From positions 434,001-498,000 of the forward strand of contig NZ_JAJHPV010000013.1 in the NCBI RefSeq assembly GCF_020831365.1: a stretch of 64,000 nucleotides of DNA, in the 5' to 3' direction. The DNA is from Massilia agrisoli. GTDB taxonomy: Bacteria; Pseudomonadota; Gammaproteobacteria; Burkholderiales; Burkholderiaceae_D. Below the pieces are notes generated by a model. The model was not told the DNA's origin. It saw only the letters and a list, made by a program, of their open reading frames with translations, and ran no database searches. This document shows positions 1-6,749 of this stretch, piece after piece. The translations under genes were made by a program, and so were the position numbers. Within the stretch, counting starts at the first letter, position 1, and each line of letters begins with the position of its first letter.

Positions 1-139
1 AGTGCGGCCGTTGGAGGATATGTCCGATACGCGGTCGGGGCTGGCACGGGCTTGATCGGATGCCCCCCTATTTTCTACCGCTGTGTTGGGTTGACGGCTG
101 GGGGTGGGCCGCCGACAACGGGAATCAGAATCCCGGTCG

Positions 140-532
140 CTACGCCGCCTTTTGCGCGGCGGGCGAGGGTACGGCCATGCCCTTTGTAACCCATGCCATA
201 CACTTTTTCACTTCAGCGATTGTGATTGGCACCGCTAAGTCGTAGTCAGCCTTAATGCGAAGCGCGTGTGCGATCTGCTGCTGCGTTCCGAGGATGCGCG
301 ACTGGTACTGAAGCGTGCTATCCGTAACGGTTGGGTTTGTCAGTTTCTGGGTCAATTGGTTGTGACATCCCGTGCCCTTTCGAAGAAGGTTTCCCTCGGA
401 AGACAGCGCATCGTTGAACTCGCATGCATAGGAAAACAACGCGTAATAGCTGCGCGAGATCTTGGTGCGCCGCTCCGCCTCAGTGGACTCTGGCAATTGT
501 TGCGCGTGGCGCCACAGCTCGTCTGGTGTCAT
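140..532 (-). CDS. HEPN-like small protein
   Basis: 130-residue protein. The N-terminal third carries the pattern K-I-S-R-S-Y-Y-A-L-F-S-Y, which resembles the Ser-Arg-x-Tyr-Tyr-A-x-F helix of HEPN/UPF0332 proteins. A clear Arg-x4-6-His nuclease motif is not obvious, so RNase activity is not supported. The ATG at 532 overlaps the stop of the upstream gene as TGATG, so the two are probably translated together; a TTG at 535 is an alternative start. No nucleotidyltransferase (MNT) partner is adjacent. The region is more A+T-rich than the rest of the window, which fits acquired DNA. The HEPN call is by motif resemblance only. Confidence 0.45.
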   Translation of the reverse strand: MTPDELWRHAQQLPESTEAERRTKISRSYYALFSYACEFNDALSSEGNLLRKGTGCHNQLTQKLTNPTVTDSTLQYQSRILGTQQQIAHALRIKADYDLAVPITIAEVKKCMAWVTKGMAVPSPAAQKAA

Positions 533-1302
533 CAATGCCTAGCCCCTTCAAACTCGAAAACTAACGATGGGGGAATCTTCTTGCCGGATTGTGCAAGCCG
601 ATCAGCATATTCCAAGGTGAGCTCGATGGACGTGTCGAGGTCGACATCGACTTGGTAGCACAGCTTGACATAGCTCGGGCTTCCATCAGCGGGCTGGAGG
701 ACCGTTTCGACTTGGATGTCGTCAACGAAGACGAGTCGATGCTCTCTCATGATTGCGCCTGCGATATCTAATGCCGCAGCGTAGTCCTCATCAGTATCAC
801 CCCATTCGTCCATTATTGCCGTGGCGGGACGAAGTGAAACTGGTTCAGTGGGTCCATTTAGAAGATTCATCTTAGCGGCCTGGTCGAACAGTGATGTCAG
901 AGTATGGAACGCGCCGTTACACGGCGGCTTGAGCATAAGCAATGTCGGAAGCCCAAACTGCGGTGGACGGAGCATGCTTATAAACGGTATCGCTTCAGAA
1001 AAGTATCCAAGGTTCAAGAGCATCGTAAGGCGAGCCAATTCCACATGGTCTTTGTCCGCGTGAAGGCGCTGTGCGTTATCGAGATAATATTCGCACCGCT
1101 CCCGATCGCCAGCCATTGTGTAGAGCAACACCAAGAGGAGTGACCGCGATACCGCGTCCACTTTGCCAAGCGTGTCGAGTTCGTCACTAAACCGGACAAA
1201 CGCACCGCTAGATGTTGATAAGTAATGCGACGAGCTTACTAACGCGCTTACTAACTTTACGTGCAGATCGTTAGCGATGGTTGCCGGCTGGATTGTGTAC
1301 AT
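532..1302 (-). CDS. Hypothetical protein, upstream partner of HEPN-like gene
   Basis: 256-residue protein that I do not recognise. The first half is helical with Leu-rich stretches (around residues 50-120) that could be TPR-like; the second half is acidic and ends in beta-type sequence with V-x-L-x-Y patterns. There is no signal peptide or membrane segment, so it is probably cytosolic. Its TGA stop overlaps the ATG of the HEPN-like gene, making a two-gene unit. The leader has no strong Shine-Dalgarno site. A role as regulator or antidote of the downstream protein is possible from the layout but nothing in the sequence shows it. Confidence 0.5.
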   Translation of the reverse strand: MYTIQPATIANDLHVKLVSALVSSSHYLSTSSGAFVRFSDELDTLGKVDAVSRSLLLVLLYTMAGDRERCEYYLDNAQRLHADKDHVELARLTMLLNLGYFSEAIPFISMLRPPQFGLPTLLMLKPPCNGAFHTLTSLFDQAAKMNLLNGPTEPVSLRPATAIMDEWGDTDEDYAAALDIAGAIMREHRLVFVDDIQVETVLQPADGSPSYVKLCYQVDVDLDTSIELTLEYADRLAQSGKKIPPSLVFEFEGARH

Positions 1303-1640
1303 GAAGTTGTAATATTGTTAAGTCGAACGACCTGTTGACATGATACATGAAAGCCATTTGACCAATACTGGTGATTACAACAGTGGTCAGTGCAGGTTTA
1401 TGCGTAACTTTTCGCCAAAGATGGAATTCATCATAGGAGAATACGCCGATGCATCATTGGCGTATGTTTTTCAGTCGGGCCGTTCTTGGCTGCGGCAGCG
1501 TTGATTTCGGAGGGGACAGTCGTCATTTCTTCTTCGTTGTGAGGCGGACAAGGCGCGGCGCAATGTCAAGACCGCCATTTTACCGCTTTCGACGACAATG
1601 AATCCGCGAAAAGGCCACGTTTGAGGAAGTTTCCGGCTGG
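1303..1640. other. Intergenic region, no supported gene
   Basis: A+T-rich spacer between the unknown/HEPN pair and the DUF29 genes. It contains a plus-strand hairpin with a T-run (1441-1471). A short open stretch at about 1526-1624 on the plus strand ends in a basic sequence and may be the remnant of a gene, but I could not assign it. Confidence 0.5.
1441..1471 (+). terminator. Intrinsic terminator-like hairpin
   Basis: An 11-bp stem (ATACGCCGATG pairing with CATTGGCGTAT, one G-T wobble) with a three-base CAT loop, followed by G and five T residues. It fits a rho-independent terminator on the plus strand. No plus-strand gene precedes it in the window, so it may be a leftover of a lost gene. 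Confidence 0.55.
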
Positions 1641-2120
1641 TCAGGGGATAAATTTCAAATCAAGTAGTTCGTCGCGGGTGTACGGATTAGCTGGGGGGAA
1701 TGAACTCTCGTCCAGCCCGGTTTCAAGAGATGCTCGCGTAACGGCGGACGGGTAAGCTTTATCAGCATAGCTCATCACATGAGCGGCAAGACTTGGGCTA
1801 TCTTCCAACTGAAGCCCTATTTGCGACCGCTGTTCGCTCAGCGTGGCTATCCAGGTCGAGGACTTGCGCTGCGGCTGGTGCTGGCACTTCAGCAAGTGAA
1901 TCAGAAGGACGATGAGACGGCTGCGCAATCCCCTCCGTTGACTGCCGGCCATTTCTTGTAACTCCACGATCAAGTGTTCCCGGTCGAGCTCATCGCGACG
2001 ACCATGGCGTAGCAAGCAGGTTTGTCTCTCCGCCCACAGGACAAAATCCTCCTCGTAAGGAGGTTCATCCGGCGGGCGCTGGGCTGGTCCGAGCGATTCG
2101 CTGTCGATTAACTGGTTCAT
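1641..2120 (-). CDS. DUF29 family protein (copy 1)
   Basis: 159 residues from the ATG at 2120, which aligns with the start of the neighbouring paralogue (both begin M-N-Q-L). The DUF29 pattern is clear: a D-F-x-x-W-x-E-R-Q segment near residue 30, E-L-D-R-E-H-L, then L-R-S-R-L followed by L-L-K-C and Q-P-Q-R-K, S-E-Q-R, and a C-terminal P-Y-T-R-x-x-L-L-D. The function of DUF29 is unknown; the protein is soluble and helical. It is one of three paralogues within 2.4 kb and closest to copy 2, so a tandem duplication is likely. Confidence 0.8.
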   Translation of the reverse strand: MNQLIDSESLGPAQRPPDEPPYEEDFVLWAERQTCLLRHGRRDELDREHLIVELQEMAGSQRRGLRSRLIVLLIHLLKCQHQPQRKSSTWIATLSEQRSQIGLQLEDSPSLAAHVMSYADKAYPSAVTRASLETGLDESSFPPANPYTRDELLDLKFIP

Positions 2121-2205
2121 AAATTTTCCATGCGATGACGGTAGCATTTTTACGGTCCCACGTCGCGCGCATAAAGCACAGTCGCGTTTTATTGATGTGT
2201 GGTAA

Positions 2206-2673
2206 TTATGGAATGAAATCGTTGTCCAGCACTTCGCCCTGAGAAAACGGCGAAGTAGCTGGAAATACTGATTTCGCCAGGCCGGTTTCCAGGGAGGCGC
2301 GGTTCACTGCCGAGCGATATGCCGCGTTGATGTAGCGATCCAAATACAGGCGAAGGCTCGGGCTGCGCTCGAGCCGGAGCGCAATCTGGTCGCGCTGCTC
2401 GCTGAGGGTCGAAAACCAGCTGCGGCATTTCCGCTGCGGCTGGTACCTGCACTTGAGTAAGTGGGCGAGAAGGACAATCAGGCGGCTGCGCAATTCATGG
2501 TGTTCATTCGACCCCATCGACTCCAGTTCCTCAAGCAGGTGTTCGCGGTCGAGTTCGCTAAATTGTCCGGCGCGCATCAAAGCGGCCTGCCGTTCCACCC
2601 AGGCCAAGAAGTCGGACTGATAGTCGGTCGCGCCTGGCGGCCCTTGCGGATTGCGGTTAGTCAGTTGGTTCAT
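2206..2673 (-). CDS. DUF29 family protein (copy 2)
   Basis: 155 residues. The ATG at 2673 has a GGAG sequence five bases upstream; an in-frame start 27 bases earlier lacks one. It shares with copy 1 the segments S-R-L-I-V-L-L, H-L-L-K-C, Q-P-Q-R-K, T-L-S-E-Q-R and R-A-S-L-E-T-G-L, and the C-terminal F-I-P. Molecular function is unknown. It is separated from copy 1 by 85 bases and is probably cotranscribed with it. Confidence 0.82.
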   Translation of the reverse strand: MNQLTNRNPQGPPGATDYQSDFLAWVERQAALMRAGQFSELDREHLLEELESMGSNEHHELRSRLIVLLAHLLKCRYQPQRKCRSWFSTLSEQRDQIALRLERSPSLRLYLDRYINAAYRSAVNRASLETGLAKSVFPATSPFSQGEVLDNDFIP

Positions 2674-2798
2674 ACGTACTCCATCTGGACGATTTGACAC
2701 GATGCGCGGAAGTTGAGTTCCGCCGAGCGATGTCCAATACTTAGCAAATCAAAGCAAATCAAACACCCGTAATGCTCACCTGTGAGAGGATGCGAGCC

Positions 2799-3548
2799 AT
2801 GATCTTCCGTCAATTATTCGAACCGATATCGAGCACCTACACCTACCTGCTGGGCAGCGAGGAAACGGGTGAGGCTCTCCTCATTGATCCTGTGATCGTC
2901 ACCCAGGACCGCGACCTGGCCGAGCTAGCCAGGCTTGGCTTGAAGCTTGCGTGGACCGTCGACACCCACGTCCACGCCGACCACATTACGGGCGCGATGG
3001 AGCTGCGCAAGCGCACCGGCTGCAAGATTGCCGCTCCGGCACCGGAAGGCGTTGCGTGCGCCGACCTGCCGCTGCAGGAAGGCCAGCCGCTGCAAGTAGG
3101 CGGGATCATCCTCAGGCCGCTGCACACGCCCGGCCACACCAGCGGGCATTTCGCCTACCTCGTTGGCGACCGCGTGTTCACCGGCGACGCGCTGCTGATC
3201 GACGGTTGCGGGCGCACCGACTTCCAGAATGGCGATTCCGATACCCTGTATGACAGCGTGCACCGCAAGTTGTTCGCGCTGCCCGACGATACCCTGGTGT
3301 ATCCGGCGCACGACTACCAGAACCGCCACGTGTCGTCGATCGCGCAGGAGAAAGCGCGCAATCCGCGGCTGGGGCAGGGCAAGTCAGTGGAGGAGTTTCG
3401 CGCGATCATGGCAGGCCTGAACCTGCCGTATCCGAACTTTATCGACTATGCGGTGCCGGGAAACAAGCAGTGCGGCGTGTGCCCGGACCACCTGCCCGAC
3501 AATCTGAACAAGTACTGTCCGCCTATGACGCATAGCCCGCAGGGCTGA
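2799..3548 (+). CDS. Persulfide dioxygenase (ETHE1-like metallo-beta-lactamase fold)
   Basis: 249 residues from the ATG at 2799, which follows GAGAGG by nine bases. It oxidises glutathione persulfide to sulfite in sulfide detoxification. Residues expected of the mono-iron MBL fold are visible: H-V-H-A-D-H at 57-62, P-G-H at 111-113, T-G-D at 128-130 and P-A-H-D-Y at 169-173. The sequence G-R-T-D-F-Q at 138-143 is diagnostic of the ETHE1/SdoA group rather than glyoxalase II. The C-terminal tail holds three cysteines (C225, C228, C240) that are not part of the core fold. No rhodanese or sulfide:quinone oxidoreductase gene is adjacent; it stands alone between DUF29 genes. Confidence 0.85.
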   Translation: MIFRQLFEPISSTYTYLLGSEETGEALLIDPVIVTQDRDLAELARLGLKLAWTVDTHVHADHITGAMELRKRTGCKIAAPAPEGVACADLPLQEGQPLQVGGIILRPLHTPGHTSGHFAYLVGDRVFTGDALLIDGCGRTDFQNGDSDTLYDSVHRKLFALPDDTLVYPAHDYQNRHVSSIAQEKARNPRLGQGKSVEEFRAIMAGLNLPYPNFIDYAVPGNKQCGVCPDHLPDNLNKYCPPMTHSPQG

Positions 3549-3554
3549 AACGGC

Positions 3555-3998
3555 TCAGGTAGGCACGAAATCGGGATCGAGCAACTGCTCTTTGGTGTAG
3601 GGATTTGCTTGAGGGAATGCTGCGCGCGGGATGCCCGTCTCGGCGCCGGCGCGTTCGAACGCTGCCTTGTACACGTGGTCTGCGTACTCGGCAATGACAC
3701 CGTCGAGGCTGGGGCTCTGCTCCAGGATGCGGCCAATCTCGGAGCGCTGCTCGCGCACGGCGCCAAGCCAGGCGCGCGACTTCGGCTCGGGCTGGAACTG
3801 GCACTTGAGCAAGTTCATCATCAGCGTTTCCAGCCGCGATTGCAGTTCGCGCCTTTCATTGCCACCCATCGCGTCGAGCTCCTCGGCCAGCGTCTCCAGG
3901 TCCAGTTCATCAAACTGCTTGTTGCGGAGAAACGCGCACTGGCGCTCGATCCAGAGGAGGTAATCTGGATCGGCGGCAACAGGGGTGGTGTGTTCCAT
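3555..3998 (-). CDS. DUF29 family protein (copy 3)
   Basis: 147 residues, with a good GGAGG site five bases before the ATG at 3998. It carries D-Y-L-L-W-I-E-R-Q at residues 12-20, E-L-D-L-E-T-L-A-E-E-L, an L-L-K-C-Q-F-Q-P segment, R-E-Q-R and the C-terminal N-P-Y-T-K-E-Q-L-L-D. It has diverged from copies 1 and 2 and has the high-GC codon use of the chromosome, so it is probably the older member. It converges on the persulfide dioxygenase gene with six bases between the stops. Function unknown. Confidence 0.82.
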   Translation of the reverse strand: MEHTTPVAADPDYLLWIERQCAFLRNKQFDELDLETLAEELDAMGGNERRELQSRLETLMMNLLKCQFQPEPKSRAWLGAVREQRSEIGRILEQSPSLDGVIAEYADHVYKAAFERAGAETGIPRAAFPQANPYTKEQLLDPDFVPT

Positions 3999-4052
3999 GC
4001 GATCCTCCGTCCTGCAAACTTAGCACCGAACGAGGGGAGCAGTAAAGCGACG

Positions 4053-4077
4053 CACGCGGCGCATTGCGCGCCGCGTG
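4053..4077 (-). terminator. Hairpin downstream of cphA
   Basis: A perfect 10-bp stem (CACGCGGCGC with GCGCCGCGTG) and a five-base loop, just after the cphA stop. The minus-strand tail is only weakly T-rich, so termination efficiency is uncertain. Confidence 0.45.
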
Positions 4078-4085
4078 GAACAAGG

Positions 4086-6656
4086 TCAGCCTGCCGCGAC
4101 GCGGCCTGCGATGTGGGCCAGGGCCTCGTCGACCTGGTCGATCAGGATCAGGCACAGGTCACCTTCGGCCAGGCGCGCCAGCGCCTTGTCGATGGCGACG
4201 AATTCGCCGTTGATCTCGTCGACGTGGGTGGTGCGGCTGGCGCCGGCCAGGCCCTGGCGCAGCAGCGCCAAGACTTCGCCGTCTTCGCGTCCGCGCTGGC
4301 ACTGATCCTGGTACAGCAGCACGTCGTCGAACGCGTTGCCGAGGATCTCGGTCTGCTGGCGGATGTCTTCGTCGCGCCGGTCGCCCGCGCCGCTGATGAC
4401 AACCAGGCGGCGCCTGGCGGGCATGCTGTCGACCGCGCGCACCAGCGCGAGGATCGCGTCCGGGTTGTGGCCATAGTCGGCGATCACGGTCGCACCGCGG
4501 TAACTGAATACGTTAAAGCGGCCGGGCGCGTTATCGCTCTCGTTGGCGAACGACTTCAGGCCTGCGCAGATGCTGTCCCATTCCACGCCGGTGCCCCACG
4601 CCGCCGCTACCGACGCCATCACGTTCTCAACCTGGAAACCGACCGTGCCGTTGCGGGTGATCGGCACTTCCGACAGCGCCACCTGGTTTACCGTCTTGCC
4701 TTCGGCCGCGACCAGCATGCCGCCGTCAACGTACACCACGCGGTTGCCCTGAGCGCGGTGAGTCGACATGACCGGATGGTTCACGTCCGCCGCGAAGAAG
4801 GTTACGCTGCCGCGGCAGTTGTGCGCCATCGCGGCGACGATCGGGTCGGCCGCATTCAGCACCGCCACGCCGTCGTCAGCCACGTTCTGCACGATCACGC
4901 GCTTGAGCACCGCCAGGTCCTCCAGGGTGGTGATGTAGTTCAGGCCGAGGTGGTCGCCCGAACCGATGTTGGTCACCACGGCGACTTTGCAGCGGTCAAA
5001 CGCCAGGCCCTCGCGCAGCAGGCCGCCGCGCGCGGTTTCAAACACTGCCGCGTCGACGTCCGGGTGCATCAGCACATTGCGCGCGCTGCGCGGGCCGCTG
5101 CAGTCGCCGCTGTCGATGCGCCGGCCTTCGATGTAGACGCCGTCGGTGTTGGTCATGCCGGTGCGCAGGCCGCCTGCGGTCAGGAGGTGGGCGATCAGGC
5201 GAACCGTCGTGGTCTTGCCGTTGGTGCCGGTGACGGCCACCACCGGAATGCGGCCGTCGTCGCCGGCGGCGAACATGGTCGACACAATCGCTTCGCCCAC
5301 CGCGCGGCCCTTGCCGAACGATGGCGACAGGTGCATGCGCAGGCCGGGAGCCGCGTTCACTTCAACGATGCCGCCATTCTGTTCTTCGATCGGTTTTAGC
5401 ACGCTGTCGCACACCAGGTCGACGCCGCAGATGTCGAGGCCGACCATGTGGGCGGCGGCAATCGCGCGCTCCGCGACGTCCGGGTGCACGTCGTCGGTCA
5501 CGTCAGTGGCGGCGCCGCCGGTCGACAGGTTGGCGTTGTTGCGCAAAATGACGCGCTGGCCCTTGGCCGGTACGGAATCGGCTTGCAGGCCCTGTTTGGC
5601 AAGGCTGGCCAGCGCGATGTCGTCGAAGCGGATCTTGGTCAGCGACGTGGAGTGGCCGTTGCCGCGGCGCGGGTCGAGGTTGACCTGGTCGACCAGTTCG
5701 CGCACGGTGTGGGCGCCATCGCCGACCACTTGCGGCGGATCGCGGCGCGCCGCGGCGATCAGCTTGTTGCCGATCACGAGCAGGCGGAAGTCGTTACCCG
5801 GCAGGTAGCGTTCCACCATCACGTCGTCGCGGAACTCGGCGGCGGCCGTAAAGCCAGCAGCGAGCTGTTCGCGGGTGGTTACATTGACCGTGACGCCTTT
5901 TCCCTGGTTGCCGTCCTTCGGCTTGATCACGACCGGCAGGCCGATTTCAAGCGCGGCGTTCCATGCATCTTCCGGGTCGCTCACGACGCGGCCCATCGGC
6001 ACCGGCACGCCGGCGGCATGCAGCAGCTTCTTGGTCAGTTCCTTGTCCTGCGCGATGGTCTCGGCAATCGCGCCGGTGGTGTCGATTTCAGCGGCCTGGA
6101 TGCGGCGCTGGCGGCTGCCCCAGCCGAACATCACCAGGCTGCCTTCGGTCAGGCGGCGGAACGGGATATTACGCGCCGCCGCGGCATCGACGATGGAGCC
6201 GGTCGATGGGCCGAGGCGTACGTCTTCGTCCAGGTCGCGCAGTTCGGTCAGCGCGGCTTCCAGGTCGAACGGCGTGTCGTTCTGCGCGGCGCTGCACAGT
6301 TGACGCGCCAGTTCCAGCGCGCGGCGGCCAACCGCTTCTTCCGAGTACTCGACCACCACCTGGTAAATGCCCGCCTCCAGCGTCGCGGTAGTGCGGCTGA
6401 AGGTGACCGGGCAGCCTGCCTGAGCCTGCAGGTCGAGTGCGGCCACTTCCAGCACGTGCGCCATCGGGATAACGTCTTCATGGCCGCTTGGCTGCAGCGG
6501 CGTGATGGCGGGGAAGCGTGCGCGCAGGCGTGCTTCGAAGCCGGGCAGGTTGGCCAGCGACTGTTCATTGCTGTCGCATGCGACGATCGCTTCCACCGAT
6601 GTGTGGTGGCTCCAGAGGTTAGGGCCACGCAGGGCCCGTACGCGAGATACTTCCAT
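4086..6656 (-). CDS. cphA: Cyanophycin synthetase CphA
   Basis: 856 residues, the normal length for CphA1. It polymerises aspartate and arginine, using ATP, into the storage polymer multi-L-arginyl-poly-L-aspartate. An N-terminal domain (1-160) is followed by an ATP-grasp domain (about 200-460), with V-I-K-P-K-D-G-N at 243-250 and E-V-N-A-A-P-G at 432-438. The C-terminal Mur-ligase-like domain has an intact P-loop G-T-N-G-K-T-T-T at 477-484. Both active sites appear complete. It lies 93 bases downstream of the paralogue cphA' in the same orientation, so the two are probably one transcript. No cyanophycinase gene is in the window. Confidence 0.93.
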   Translation of the reverse strand: MEVSRVRALRGPNLWSHHTSVEAIVACDSNEQSLANLPGFEARLRARFPAITPLQPSGHEDVIPMAHVLEVAALDLQAQAGCPVTFSRTTATLEAGIYQVVVEYSEEAVGRRALELARQLCSAAQNDTPFDLEAALTELRDLDEDVRLGPSTGSIVDAAAARNIPFRRLTEGSLVMFGWGSRQRRIQAAEIDTTGAIAETIAQDKELTKKLLHAAGVPVPMGRVVSDPEDAWNAALEIGLPVVIKPKDGNQGKGVTVNVTTREQLAAGFTAAAEFRDDVMVERYLPGNDFRLLVIGNKLIAAARRDPPQVVGDGAHTVRELVDQVNLDPRRGNGHSTSLTKIRFDDIALASLAKQGLQADSVPAKGQRVILRNNANLSTGGAATDVTDDVHPDVAERAIAAAHMVGLDICGVDLVCDSVLKPIEEQNGGIVEVNAAPGLRMHLSPSFGKGRAVGEAIVSTMFAAGDDGRIPVVAVTGTNGKTTTVRLIAHLLTAGGLRTGMTNTDGVYIEGRRIDSGDCSGPRSARNVLMHPDVDAAVFETARGGLLREGLAFDRCKVAVVTNIGSGDHLGLNYITTLEDLAVLKRVIVQNVADDGVAVLNAADPIVAAMAHNCRGSVTFFAADVNHPVMSTHRAQGNRVVYVDGGMLVAAEGKTVNQVALSEVPITRNGTVGFQVENVMASVAAAWGTGVEWDSICAGLKSFANESDNAPGRFNVFSYRGATVIADYGHNPDAILALVRAVDSMPARRRLVVISGAGDRRDEDIRQQTEILGNAFDDVLLYQDQCQRGREDGEVLALLRQGLAGASRTTHVDEINGEFVAIDKALARLAEGDLCLILIDQVDEALAHIAGRVAAG

Positions 6657-6749
6657 AAACCGTCATCCTAATGTGGTCGATTCGCCCGCGCGCGCGTCGG
6701 CGCGGCGGCGGGCGCAGGGCAGGCGGCAAGCCGCCAGGCCCGCTGTTGT

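Noticed and set aside
1-198. Plus-strand open frame running in from the window edge
   Set aside because: About 65 codons with Gly/Pro-rich low-quality sequence and overlap with the HEPN-like gene. It could be the end of a gene outside the window but cannot be supported.
1526-1624. Short basic coding-like remnant on the plus strand
   Set aside because: Could be the tail of a transposase or other lost gene, but no motif or terminal inverted repeat was found.
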